A stretch of 26,508 nt of DNA, from assembly GCA_004352715.1 (NCBI GenBank), contig SCFE01000050.1:820497-847004 (forward strand), read 5' to 3'. The notes beneath the pieces are model-generated. The model worked only from the letters and a program-made list of their open reading frames with translations, had not been told where the DNA came from and searched no databases. Every line of letters begins with the position of its first letter. The first letter of the stretch is position 1. This DNA comes from Hofstenia miamia. Taxonomy: Eukaryota > Xenacoelomorpha > Acoela. Made by a program: the position numbers and the translations under genes. Below, in pieces: positions 8,641 through 17,804 of this stretch.

Positions 8641-8831
8641 TTTTGAAGGATCAGCTTTTTTTCCAGCTTTAAGTACTTGATTTTCTTAAATCTTATAATC
8701 AAAGATTCCTGATGGCATTTTTATATCTAATTTGAGTGACACAATGAGATAAACTACTTAGCAAATTTTCTAAAAAACTGTTGAATTAGAAACAAAAATA
8801 AAAAATATTTACCAGTTAGATGAATTGAGGA
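8641..8831. other. Probable intron or spacer between two minus-strand coding-like segments
   Basis: Minus strand reads GGTAAATATTTTTT just downstream of the small frame at 8832-8912, then an AT-rich stretch with a ttcaacag acceptor-like site near 8779. No frame of its own stands out. Confidence 0.3.
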
Positions 8832-8913
8832 TTAGTCAGGAATATTGCTATTCTCGACGTCAGTGCAGGTTTCAATAAGAAATTCATGGTCAGAGCCGGG
8901 TGTTTCCATGCTT
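8832..8913 (-). CDS. Possible small minus-strand terminal exon, acidic peptide
   Basis: On the minus strand a pyrimidine tract, ccgctttttttgttgtagtag, leads to AAGCATGG. The frame S-M-E-T-P-G-S-D-H-E-F-L-I-E-T-C-T-D-V-E then runs to N-S-N-I-P-D-stop, with TAA at 8834-8832. The ATG is at 8909-8907. The segment is GC-richer than its surroundings and the peptide is acidic and varied, unlike translated AT filler. It could be the last coding exon of the MBT-repeat gene whose exon lies upstream on the same strand at 10208-10386, or a first exon of the zinc-finger region below it. The in-frame stop argues against the second. About 1.3 kb, of which 1 kb is N, separates it from the MBT exon, so the link is unproven. 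Confidence 0.4.
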
Positions 8914-9188
8914 CTACTACAACAAAAAAAGCGGGAAAATAAATATTTTTTGTACATAGTGATATTTGTAATTTTTATTAAAATAATCAAAATTTTCCTA
9001 AAAGTATACTAACATTACATAGAAATACATACTTTTGTACAATATTTCAGGTAAAATCATATGAAAGCAAAATATTATATCTACTGAAAGTTATTGTAAG
9101 TACCTCTAGATACAAGAGAAATATGACTCCAAATACCGCTATGTACGCTCATTTGCTTATTTACATAGTGCATAGTGGCATTGATAAG

Positions 9189-9207
9189 TATATATATATA
9201 TATATAT
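9189..9207. repeat. (TA)n microsatellite at gap edge
   Basis: TA repeat running directly into the N gap. A simple repeat is the likely reason the assembly broke here. Confidence 0.9.
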
Positions 9208-10207
9208 NNNNNNNNNNNNNNNNNNNNNNNNNNNNNNNNNNNNNNNNNNNNNNNNNNNNNNNNNNNNNNNNNNNNNNNNNNNNNNNNNNNNNNNNNNNNN
9301 NNNNNNNNNNNNNNNNNNNNNNNNNNNNNNNNNNNNNNNNNNNNNNNNNNNNNNNNNNNNNNNNNNNNNNNNNNNNNNNNNNNNNNNNNNNNNNNNNNNN
9401 NNNNNNNNNNNNNNNNNNNNNNNNNNNNNNNNNNNNNNNNNNNNNNNNNNNNNNNNNNNNNNNNNNNNNNNNNNNNNNNNNNNNNNNNNNNNNNNNNNNN
9501 NNNNNNNNNNNNNNNNNNNNNNNNNNNNNNNNNNNNNNNNNNNNNNNNNNNNNNNNNNNNNNNNNNNNNNNNNNNNNNNNNNNNNNNNNNNNNNNNNNNN
9601 NNNNNNNNNNNNNNNNNNNNNNNNNNNNNNNNNNNNNNNNNNNNNNNNNNNNNNNNNNNNNNNNNNNNNNNNNNNNNNNNNNNNNNNNNNNNNNNNNNNN
9701 NNNNNNNNNNNNNNNNNNNNNNNNNNNNNNNNNNNNNNNNNNNNNNNNNNNNNNNNNNNNNNNNNNNNNNNNNNNNNNNNNNNNNNNNNNNNNNNNNNNN
9801 NNNNNNNNNNNNNNNNNNNNNNNNNNNNNNNNNNNNNNNNNNNNNNNNNNNNNNNNNNNNNNNNNNNNNNNNNNNNNNNNNNNNNNNNNNNNNNNNNNNN
9901 NNNNNNNNNNNNNNNNNNNNNNNNNNNNNNNNNNNNNNNNNNNNNNNNNNNNNNNNNNNNNNNNNNNNNNNNNNNNNNNNNNNNNNNNNNNNNNNNNNNN
10001 NNNNNNNNNNNNNNNNNNNNNNNNNNNNNNNNNNNNNNNNNNNNNNNNNNNNNNNNNNNNNNNNNNNNNNNNNNNNNNNNNNNNNNNNNNNNNNNNNNNN
10101 NNNNNNNNNNNNNNNNNNNNNNNNNNNNNNNNNNNNNNNNNNNNNNNNNNNNNNNNNNNNNNNNNNNNNNNNNNNNNNNNNNNNNNNNNNNNNNNNNNNN
10201 NNNNNNN
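9208..10207. other. Assembly gap, exactly 1000 N
   Basis: Unknown sequence. The round length suggests a placeholder and not a measured size. Long frames that seem to cross it are artefacts of the N run. Confidence 0.99.
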
Positions 10208-10386
10208 AAAGAAAATTATCCAGTGAACGCATGACATGAGGAAAACAAGATATCTTGGCTACAGACGAATCACTAGCTTCAAGGTAGTCAGCCCATGCGA
10301 AGTTATTGTCGACATCCGGCTGTAAAGAATATAGAGCATAATCTTGAGGAGAAAGTAAAAGAAGATTCTGACCACGAATGGATGTT
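10208..10386 (-). CDS. Exon of an MBT-repeat (malignant brain tumor) chromatin protein, cut by the gap
   Basis: On the minus strand an acceptor, atatcaatttgtttag, ends at 10387. The exon that follows encodes about 59 residues up to the gap. Its second half has the start of an MBT repeat: N-N-F-A-W-A-D-Y-L-E-A-S-D-S-S then C-F-P-H-V and S-L-D-N-F. In MBT proteins (the Scm, SFMBT and L3MBTL families) the pattern is F-x-W-x-x-Y-L ... A-P-x-x-x-F-x-H-V ... N-x-F-x-x-G-M-K-L-E. The G-M-K-L-E part would lie inside the gap. Such proteins bind mono- and dimethyl-lysine on histones through MBT aromatic cages and act in transcriptional repression in the nucleus. The first half (N-L-L-L-L-S-P-Q-D-Y-A-L-Y-S-L) is linker. 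Composition is GC-richer with CpGs, as in real exons. The exon phase is 1 (one base before ACA). Which family member this is cannot be decided. Confidence 0.65.
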
Positions 10387-10389
10387 CTA

Positions 10390-11348
10390 AACAAATTGAT
10401 ATTGCACTTGTAAAGTTAACATTTCCCTAAACTTAGTCCTTAATGCCTATCTATAGTAACTAAGTATATATTAGTGATAAGCGAAAATGTTTTCGAAAAT
10501 GGAATCAGCATAGGCTATGTTTCCACATTAAATCAATTCTTAGCTGAAATCAATTTGATATAATTTGAATATATGTAAGGTTGAATCTCAAAATCTAAAC
10601 AACCATATTTTGCACATTTAGAGCATAAATTAGACAATAATAAATTTTTTCTATTCACTTAAAACACGTTTTCGTATCAATAATTCAACATTCGAGAATC
10701 TTTATAGTGAATTACATTTTCTTACCAATAACTCCATTTGAAAAGTAAGATTTTCAACTTAGCTTCACTATTGATCGTAGGAATAGTTATAAGAACAGTT
10801 AATATTAATGAAAATAACAGGATATTTCTTGAATTTATTCTATCAAAACATGTTTTATTAAATAACGTTGACTTTCGGATAGAACTGCTATCACTGAATC
10901 TTAAATTTGCAATGAAACAATACATATTATTGTATTTTTCGTCTAAAGTCATCAAACCATTTCCAATAATAATAATGATAATCAAAGCTTCATAACAATA
11001 TACACATGCTTATAAGTCATCAGCTGTACTAGAACACAACAATTACAATTGAATCCTTTCTAGGTATATTCACAAAACTATTCAATTGAATAACATAAAA
11101 ATTCTCGTTTCCTTAAATACAAGATTCGTTTAAAGTGAAAACGCATTACAAGTGAGTTGAAAGTAGAAACAGCATTGACAACAACGACGTTAAAAACCCA
11201 TGTTCAACACTGTGTAAAGAAAGTTTAGGGAAAACAGGTTTACGTAGTAACGTACTGGGATTCAACTGACTATAGTTCGTTTGCTTAAGGTAAAACTTGG
11301 AATCTTTACTGAATATAAACGAAATTATATTTGAAGCCGCATTGTTGT
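10390..11348. other. Intron-like AT-rich DNA, no gene seen
   Basis: About 950 bp with overlapping sense and antisense frames of 85-87 codons at 10722-10995, both rich in I, N, K and S as expected from random AT-rich sequence. Likely intron upstream of the MBT exon. A minus-strand pyrimidine tract with a tttacacag acceptor-like site near 11212 opens no convincing exon. Confidence 0.45.
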
Positions 11349-12348
11349 NNNNNNNNNNNNNNNNNNNNNNNNNNNNNNNNNNNNNNNNNNNNNNNNNNNN
11401 NNNNNNNNNNNNNNNNNNNNNNNNNNNNNNNNNNNNNNNNNNNNNNNNNNNNNNNNNNNNNNNNNNNNNNNNNNNNNNNNNNNNNNNNNNNNNNNNNNNN
11501 NNNNNNNNNNNNNNNNNNNNNNNNNNNNNNNNNNNNNNNNNNNNNNNNNNNNNNNNNNNNNNNNNNNNNNNNNNNNNNNNNNNNNNNNNNNNNNNNNNNN
11601 NNNNNNNNNNNNNNNNNNNNNNNNNNNNNNNNNNNNNNNNNNNNNNNNNNNNNNNNNNNNNNNNNNNNNNNNNNNNNNNNNNNNNNNNNNNNNNNNNNNN
11701 NNNNNNNNNNNNNNNNNNNNNNNNNNNNNNNNNNNNNNNNNNNNNNNNNNNNNNNNNNNNNNNNNNNNNNNNNNNNNNNNNNNNNNNNNNNNNNNNNNNN
11801 NNNNNNNNNNNNNNNNNNNNNNNNNNNNNNNNNNNNNNNNNNNNNNNNNNNNNNNNNNNNNNNNNNNNNNNNNNNNNNNNNNNNNNNNNNNNNNNNNNNN
11901 NNNNNNNNNNNNNNNNNNNNNNNNNNNNNNNNNNNNNNNNNNNNNNNNNNNNNNNNNNNNNNNNNNNNNNNNNNNNNNNNNNNNNNNNNNNNNNNNNNNN
12001 NNNNNNNNNNNNNNNNNNNNNNNNNNNNNNNNNNNNNNNNNNNNNNNNNNNNNNNNNNNNNNNNNNNNNNNNNNNNNNNNNNNNNNNNNNNNNNNNNNNN
12101 NNNNNNNNNNNNNNNNNNNNNNNNNNNNNNNNNNNNNNNNNNNNNNNNNNNNNNNNNNNNNNNNNNNNNNNNNNNNNNNNNNNNNNNNNNNNNNNNNNNN
12201 NNNNNNNNNNNNNNNNNNNNNNNNNNNNNNNNNNNNNNNNNNNNNNNNNNNNNNNNNNNNNNNNNNNNNNNNNNNNNNNNNNNNNNNNNNNNNNNNNNNN
12301 NNNNNNNNNNNNNNNNNNNNNNNNNNNNNNNNNNNNNNNNNNNNNNNN
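11349..12348. other. Assembly gap, exactly 1000 N
   Basis: Second placeholder-size gap. It is bordered on the right by a LINE copy nearly identical to the one at 3961-4553, so the gap probably hides the rest of that LINE. Confidence 0.99.
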
Positions 12349-12926
12349 ATATGGATGTGAATGAAAATTTCCTTAAGAAAATTATTACACAGTTGAAATG
12401 GTCAATAAAGCTTGCAACGAGCAAATATTCTGTTATTAATAATACTAAATACAAACCATTGAGTAAACTTCATAAATCCTCAATGCCTAATTCATATAAA
12501 GGTATTAAAAACATTTTATAGGATCGTAAACAATATTACCCCCTAAAATAAGATAAATTGCTCCTAATCTCGGTAAAATGGCACACCTAAACACACGCAG
12601 TCGAAATATGAAACCAATTCTTTGCAAAAACAGAATTATGAAAAACTCATTTATTAATACCTCTATAAAACCTAGAGAATGAAAGCTACTGAAGATATTT
12701 AAAAAAAGTGTCAAACGATATTACTATAATTCTAGAAAAGAAATAATTGAATTCAAATGGAGGGGTTTTAAATTTTATAATCCAGATTATTCAACTAACC
12801 GAAATTAAGACGCCATAGCCCAAGAGCGCAATATTAATTTTGTAATGATTTTTGTTGTACATTTCAGAGTTGCTATCAGTATATAACATATTGCAAACGT
12901 AACCTCTGAATAAAGATTTTTTCTTC
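12349..12926 (+). mobile_element. CR1-like LINE 3' end, sister copy of 1890-4553
   Basis: From the gap edge to the T-rich tail this matches 3961-4553 with only scattered differences, a deletion of about a dozen bases near 12690 relative to the first copy, and a short change near 12855. The coding part (about 12352-12521) ends at the same I-K-N-I-L-stop, and the C-terminal N-T-R-S-R-N and S-F-I-N-T-S-I-K boxes follow in another frame. Both copies carry the TAG that ends the frame at I-K-N-I-L, so that lesion predates the two copies or belongs to their source element. The tail AATAAAGATTTTTTCTT ends near 12926. Confidence 0.85.
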
Positions 12927-12931
12927 AAGAG

Positions 12932-13655
12932 GCAGTTTTAATGCATTTAATGAAAGATTATTTCATAATAAAATTACTAAACACTTAAACAACTACAATT
13001 TATAATCAAATACCTAATTTTGACTTCGTAAAAATTTGTCAACAACTGATGCACTATTAAATGCTACTGAAAAACGGAGAGCATCATTCGATTCTAATAA
13101 ATGTTTAGCCTTTGATTCGATTAATTATAACATGCTAATTGAAAAACAATCTTACCTAAGATTTTCTTGTAGTAGTAAGCAACCAAAGATTCCAGAGAGT
13201 TTAATGATAAAATTCTCAAATTTCTTCCACCTTATAATTACATAAAGTTTCCAGAATTTTCAGACAAGTTTAACGAAAGAGCAAAATGATTTACTATAGC
13301 AAAGTATAAATCTAAAATTAAACAAAATTCGTTTCTAAATATTGCAATAAGAAAATGGAATGAATTCCCTCAAGGAATGAAGTGTATTAAGAACTTAAAA
13401 CAATTTCGTAAACGTGTTAAGGAACTACTTCTAAGACAAACTTCATCTTGGAAAATCCTCTCTACCTTACATATTATATATTAATTATACTACAACAAGA
13501 CAATAATAGCTGTAGCCTGAAAAGAGAATTTGCTCGTACATAGCTCATGGATTTTTATTATTTTGTACATTTACCGACGCTATTTAGAAATTTATCAGCT
13601 TTCCAAATTGTAAGAAAAATCTCTAAATATAGAATATCGTATCTTATCTTATTAA
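12932..13655 (+). mobile_element. Second CR1-like LINE, internally deleted
   Basis: F-N-E-R-L-F-H-N-K-I (about 12948-12978), L-R-K-N-L-S-T-T-D-A-L-L-N-A-T-E-K (about 13027-13074) and C-L-A-F-D-S-I-N-Y-N-M-L (about 13102-13138) are RT fingers and motif A of a LINE related to the first one. Directly after this the sequence jumps to the extreme C-terminus: K-S-K-I-K-Q-N-S-F-L-N-I-A near 13307-13350, R-K-W-N-E-F-P near 13351-13371, and F-R-K-R-V-K-E-L-L-L near 13405-13435. Most of palm and thumb is therefore missing (YADD lost). The 3' UTR ends with tatcttatctta near 13640, the same kind of tail as the copy ending near 15262. Confidence 0.75.
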
Positions 13656-13909
13656 ATCATATTTTTTCGGAATGGATACCAGTTCAGAATGGGGTGCCTC
13701 TTCTGATTAGTATTTATGTAAATGACATGCATTTTATAACTAATTGCAATTTTATCAGTTATGTCAATGACATCTGCATTTTCAGAGATAATACATCAAT
13801 GCACCTAGCAGTCAAAATATTTTGTATGCATAAGTTGATAATTTATGAAGCTAAAACAGAATTTTGTAATTTACAGCCCAATAAACATGTTTCTGTAGTG
13901 ACACCTTGA
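13547..13909 (+). pseudogene. LINE RT palm fragment with mutated YADD
   Basis: This 120-codon open frame spans the junction between the 3' UTR of the preceding LINE (first ~37 codons, meaningless) and the RT palm of the next copy (from about 13660). The real coding similarity is G-V-P ... I-Y-V-N-D ... and Y-V-N-D-I at the place of the metal-binding Y-A-D-D. Loss of the alanine and first aspartate would abolish polymerase activity. The apparent ATG is an accident of the junction. Confidence 0.6.
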
Positions 13910-15265
13910 ATAAAATATTGCGAGGCTACTATTGTACATTTAGACACTTCTAACTATCTAGGGGTAACTATTGATTCAAAGTTAAAGTTCAACTTTTACA
14001 TTAATTAAATAGTTAGAAATTTAGCTATACTTTAGGTATAAAAAGTATGACACTACTCTTTAGGCGGTTGCAAAGTTGCAACTCTGCCCGATAATTTAAT
14101 TCCTCCATGATTATACTATGAGTACCTTAACTACACAACCATTATATTTATTGACCTAAGCAAAGTGCTCTATTCATCTAAAATTGGCATTAAATATCTC
14201 AGCAAAGAACTCATCGAAAAACTAAGCATTACATTTCTAGGTCTATTCTCTTTCCAAAACTAATCGATATACTGAATTCCCTGCAGACATTCTTCAGTGT
14301 AATCAAAAACTTATCTCCTTATAATGCCCAGATTTGCAAATAAACAGAATTCAAGACTAAAATTTTTTTTATGTATTAAGTATAGGAAAAAAGTTTTAAA
14401 GAAATCCTATATTAATTCGAACCTGCATTTCGCTACCTAAAAAAATTAAAAAATTGAAAATTTGAAATTCTTTAAAAAGCCTTTAAAATTTTTTTTAAGC
14501 AGAAATATATTTCTGGTAAAGCATGGCTAGGATACAGATTGCATAACAATTACTATATATAATAACTCGTTATTAAAATTAAAAAACTTGAAACTCAATA
14601 TAAATAAGCCATTAATGTTTGTAAAAGAAATTCTATCTAGTGCTTTAAAAAGATGGATTTATATATCAATTCTAAGTCGTAAACAATTTAAGCAAACACC
14701 TCTACTAAGTTTTATATAATTGATAAAATTACATTCACCTTATAATTAGATAAAAATACCAGAATTTTAAAGCAAGTTCAACAAAAAAACAAAAAGATGT
14801 ACTATAATCAAGCATAAATCTAAAATTCAACAAAATTCTTTTATAAATAATGCAACAAAACAATGGAATGAATTCTCTCAAGAGATCAAGTGTATTAAAC
14901 GCTTAAAACAATTTCGCAAACGCGTTAAAAAGGTTCATACTTGATAGGTTACAAATTTTATAATATTGATTATACTACAAGACAACAATATCCGTAGCCT
15001 GAAAAGAAAATTAACTTGTACACATTGCAAGTATATTTTTATTTTGTACATTTATCAACGCTATTTTGATATTTATCAGTTGTCCAAAATGTAAGTAATA
15101 TCTGCAAATATAGAATATATTTTATGTTATCCATACTCTGGAAGACATATTTTTGTAATTTGTGATTTGTATATGTGTATTTGTGAATTTAATGATGCTA
15201 TTGAAATAGAGTATTTTAAATGTAAACGTTTATCTGTATAAATAATCTCTTATCTTATCTTAATA
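13660..15265 (+). mobile_element. Third CR1-like LINE copy, RT palm to 3' end, heavily decayed
   Basis: The RT palm starts with P-V-Q-N-G-V-P (about 13679-13699) and S-I-Y-V-N-D-M-H (about 13710-13733). The catalytic box reads I-S-Y-V-N-D in place of Y-A-D-D (about 13756-13773), so the active site is dead. It continues with A-K-T-E-F-C-N-L-Q-P-N-K (about 13851-13886) and N-Y-L-G-V-T-I-D-S-K-L-K (about 13952-13987). A poorly readable middle (14040-14780) follows, then the C-terminal K-S-K-I-Q-Q-N-S-F-I-N-N-A (about 14816-14854), K-Q-W-N-E-F and F-R-K-R-V-K-K (about 14910-14930). The 3' UTR parallels that of the element before it and ends with ctcttatcttatcttaat near 15262. Multiple frameshifts and stops. 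Confidence 0.75.
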
Positions 15266-15360
15266 CCCTTATGGCATTCCTCAGACTAATCGAAAACCGT
15301 TTTTAAAATAGTATTATAGTAATTTATCCATGACATGGAAGACTTTTTTTGTAATTTCTG

Positions 15361-15380
15361 ATATATATATATATATATAT
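15361..15380. repeat. (TA)n microsatellite
   Basis: Ten TA units followed by aataaataaatg, between two LINE 3' ends that point toward each other. Confidence 0.9.
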
Positions 15381-15451
15381 AATAAATAAATGTATATTTT
15401 TATAAAGTGCATAACTTTTATACAAAAAACTCAAATGCGCTATTTACAATA

Positions 15452-15991
15452 CTAAACAATAATCGAATTAAATTGCTCTCTAAATAAATAATGCTCTAGT
15501 TTCTTCTTAAAGACTATAATGCTAGTGATGATCTTAATTTCATTTGGCAACATATTAAAGAGGAATGGACCGCAGATAGAGAATGCATGATCTGTCAATA
15601 CTTTATTTGTTCCAGGTATAACTAGTAAATTGTCTGAAGATGAGCGTGTTCTGGAATTTGATATCTTTAAAAGTTCACTGAGGTAGGATGGTCCCATGCC
15701 ATGTAAGCACTTCCAAACTATTAGACATATTTTATATATAATTCTGAATTTAAGTTTCAACCAGTGTAGTTTAACTAATGCCGGTGTAATAGCTTCACGG
15801 TAACCCAAATTAAATATTAGGCGAGCACACCGATTTTGAATAATTTGCAGCTTGTGACTTTGATACTCTGGGATTCCATAAAGCAGACTATTGAAAGAAT
15901 CGATTCTGGATAAGACTAATGCTTGCAAAATATTCTTCAAATTCGATATACAACATATATCTGCGAATTTTCCTAATATTTCTAAGAACAT
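15452..15991 (-). pseudogene. LINE ORF2 C-terminal domain (minus strand)
   Basis: A 179-codon open stretch carrying the highly characteristic C-terminus of CR1/L2-like ORF2 proteins: D-S-F-N-S-L-L-Y-G-I-P, L-Q-I-I-Q-N-R-C-A-R-L-I, L-H-W-L-K-L-K-F-R-I-I-Y-K-I, L-H-G-M-G-P-S-Y-L-S-E-L-L, R-T-R-S-S-S-D-N-L-L-V-I-P, and F-K-K-K-L-E-H-Y-L-F near the end. All blocks are in the expected order. It is separated from the RT part by stops and a frame change near 15990-16126. The stop at 15452 is close to the natural end of the protein. Confidence 0.9.
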
Positions 15992-16125
15992 AATTTGTCG
16001 AGGCTTACCTGTGGTCTCATTGAAAGATTTTTATCAAAAATACAGCCAAGGTTTCTAATGGGGGCTAAAAATTTCTTTGAATCAATACTATCATGCTCCT
16101 TTAATCCAAAACACAACACTTTGGC

Positions 16126-16820
16126 TTAATCCTCATTGATTAACTGAAATGCAGAGTTCATTTTGAGTGATAATTGTGATGTGATGTTCTTGATTGATTG
16201 GAGTGTTAAGTTCAGATCCTCCCGTGCACACGAAAGATATATATGGGTGTCATCTGCAAACATGTGGTGGGATATCCCTTTGTCAGAGAGAAAAAAACTA
16301 ATGAAAGAATTGTAGACTATAAATAATATAGGGCCAAGTACTGAGCACTGAGGTACCCAGCATGAGATAAGTTCTGTACTAGAGCATTCATTTCCTACTT
16401 GAACATATTGTCTCCTGTTGAATAAGTATGTTTTAAACCAGTTAAGTACAGAACCATTTATTCCAATTTTTTGGAGTATCCTTAATAATAGTACATGACT
16501 AATAGTGTCAAAAACAGCTGTCTGGTCTAATAAAAACAAGACGATACAGTCACCGCGGTCAAGTGTGAGAAGAATGTCATTTTTACCCGAAGAAGAGCAG
16601 ATTCCACAGATCGACTAGCCCTGTAGCCAGATTGGTATTTTGGAAGCAACCTATTTGATTCTAAAAATGGAATGAATTGTTTCGCTGCAGATTTTTCAAT
16701 TAATTTGGAAAGAAATGATAGGTTCCCTACTGGTCGATAGTTAGAGTGCTGACTGACGTCCAAGGTCATTTTCTTCAATGTATGTCGAATTAGGGATGTC
16801 TTCAAGCAATCAAAGATGAT
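16126..16820 (-). pseudogene. LINE reverse transcriptase (minus strand), one frameshift
   Basis: The first frame (16820 to 16527) gives the start of RT: L-K-T-S-L-I-R-H-T-L-K-K, N-Y-R-P-V-G-N-L-S-F-L-S-K-L-I-E-K, and Y-Q-S-G-Y-R-A-S-R-S-V-E-S-A-L. A frameshift near 16545 moves coding to the second frame (to 16126). That frame has motif A, L-L-D-Q-T-A-V-F-D-T-I, followed by L-N-W-F-K-T-Y-L-F-N-R-R-Q-Y-V. It also has motif B, V-P-Q-C-S-V-L-G-P-I-L-F (the usual G of Q-G-S is C here), and motif C, M-F-A-D-D-T-H-I-Y. Both metal-binding aspartate sites are present. The C for G change and the frameshift indicate a dead copy, though a fairly recent one. In live elements this enzyme performs target-primed reverse transcription in the nucleus. 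Confidence 0.85.
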
Positions 16821-17273
16821 TTTTACCCTAAGGTACTACAATGGTGTTCACATGAATTTATAGAGTCTTTTTATAATTCAGTAGTTTGCATAGATATATG
16901 TAAGTGCTATTCTTCTGCACTTTACAAAAATGAGGATCCAATTTCAATTTATACTATGCATGATAAAATTAGTAAATTAATAGAAAATGATAAATTAAAT
17001 TTTGATATATATAAAGGAGAATTCTATGTTGATGAAATAGATCTTTTTCATGCTTTAGATATAGGTAGTTCCACAAAAATAGAGACTGGTTTCTATTCAT
17101 ACACCTTAATAAAATGCTTAATAGATAAATGGAAGATTTCTATTTCTAATATTAAATATAAATTATTAGCAAAGAAGGGTCTGAAGTCAGAAACTTTTCA
17201 GTATTTTATAAAATATATTTTTGATACTTTTCCAGAAAAAGAAGCTAAAACTTTAGCTAATAGTTATAACTAG
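16815..17273 (+). pseudogene. Polinton/Maverick-type DNA polymerase B fragment (motifs A and B only)
   Basis: The frame is open upstream from about 16803 to TAG at 17271, with no start codon required. It reads as the palm of a protein-primed family B DNA polymerase of the Polinton/Maverick kind. Motif A is C-I-D-I-C-K-C-Y-S-S-A-L, with the aspartate at 16893 (family pattern D-x-N-K-C-Y-S). F-Y-V-D-E-I-D-L-F and E-T-G-F-Y-S-Y-T-L-I follow, then I-K-Y-K-L-L-A-K-K-G-L-K, and motif B K-T-L-A-N-S-Y-N at 17247-17270 (family pattern K-x3-N-S-x-Y/I-G). Motif C (D-T-D) should lie about 80-120 residues on and is absent. Instead the frame ends and retroelement gag-like sequence begins. The 5' end abuts the minus-strand LINE. 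The piece is truncated on both sides but has no internal stop in 150 codons. In intact Polintons this enzyme replicates the element's DNA. Confidence 0.7.
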
Positions 17274-17318
17274 TTACAAAATAATGTTGTAAAAAATTTA
17301 TACAAACAAGTCAAATGA

Positions 17319-17804
17319 CTGTATCAACTCAGTAGATCTTCAACTGAATACTCTTCACATGATCTATTTACTCATTACTTATGGTATGCCTCTTCAAATA
17401 TGATGCAGATTCAAAAAAAATGCAGCCCCAACAATAAAATCTGTACATTTATTAAGAAAGCTATTGAGACAAAACATCAAATTGAAAATTATAAAAAAAT
17501 AGCTAATCAGATAAAATCTAATGACTTAGCACCAATGAAATACTATATTCCAAAACAGAGAAAAGTAATCAATTTAAGTGAAACATCATCACCATCAGTG
17601 AAGATTGAACCAACTACCACCAAAAAAACCCCAAAGGCTATAAACCTAAATAAAATCCACTGTAATTGTTGTGGTCAACACAGACATATTCACACAAATT
17701 GCAAAGCTACAATACATCTAATATCCAACAACACATGCTATTATACTGATGATAGTGATGTTTATAAATCTGATTCCAACAAGGATGACAATTTAAACTA
17801 CTAA
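17319..17804 (+). pseudogene. gag: Gag C-terminal part with CCHC zinc knuckle
   Basis: The frame is open after TGA at 17316, with the first ATG at 17400, and ends TAA at 17802. The N-terminal part (S-S-T-E-Y-S-S-H-D-L-F ... Y-A-S-S-N) resembles the end of a retroelement capsid. K-K-A-I-E-T-K-H-Q-I-E-N-Y is like the helix that ends the capsid region. The nucleocapsid has one perfect retroviral-type knuckle, C-N-C-C-G-Q-H-R-H-I-H-T-N-C (C-x2-C-x4-H-x4-C) at 17661-17702, in a Lys/Thr-rich stretch and followed by an acidic Asp/Ser tail. Knuckles bind the element's RNA for packaging. Most of the capsid is absent: upstream is the polB fragment in the same reading frame. The protease frame overlaps its last codons. 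Confidence 0.75.

Larger units (their letters stand above)
15415..16825 (-). mobile_element. 5'-truncated CR1/L2-like LINE on the minus strand
   Basis: A single LINE copy read right to left with RT and full C-terminus, better preserved than the plus-strand copies and of a different lineage. Its 3' end lies near 15415 and its 5' break at 16815-16840, directly against the polB fragment. It contains an intact F-A-D-D box. Confidence 0.85.

Noticed and set aside
9081-10394. Several 350-440 codon frames across the first N gap (both strands)
   Set aside because: They consist of N translated as X. Only the 59 residues from 10208 to 10386 on the minus strand carry real signal.
10722-10995. Overlapping sense and antisense frames of 85-87 codons
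   Set aside because: Low-complexity I/N/K/S composition, no splice context, mirror-image frames. Expected by chance in AT-rich DNA.
11297-12521. Long frames across the second N gap
   Set aside because: N run again. Only the LINE 3' part from 12349 onward is supported.
15361-15380. Promoter TATA box
   Set aside because: Simple TA microsatellite between two LINE 3' ends. No gene starts nearby.
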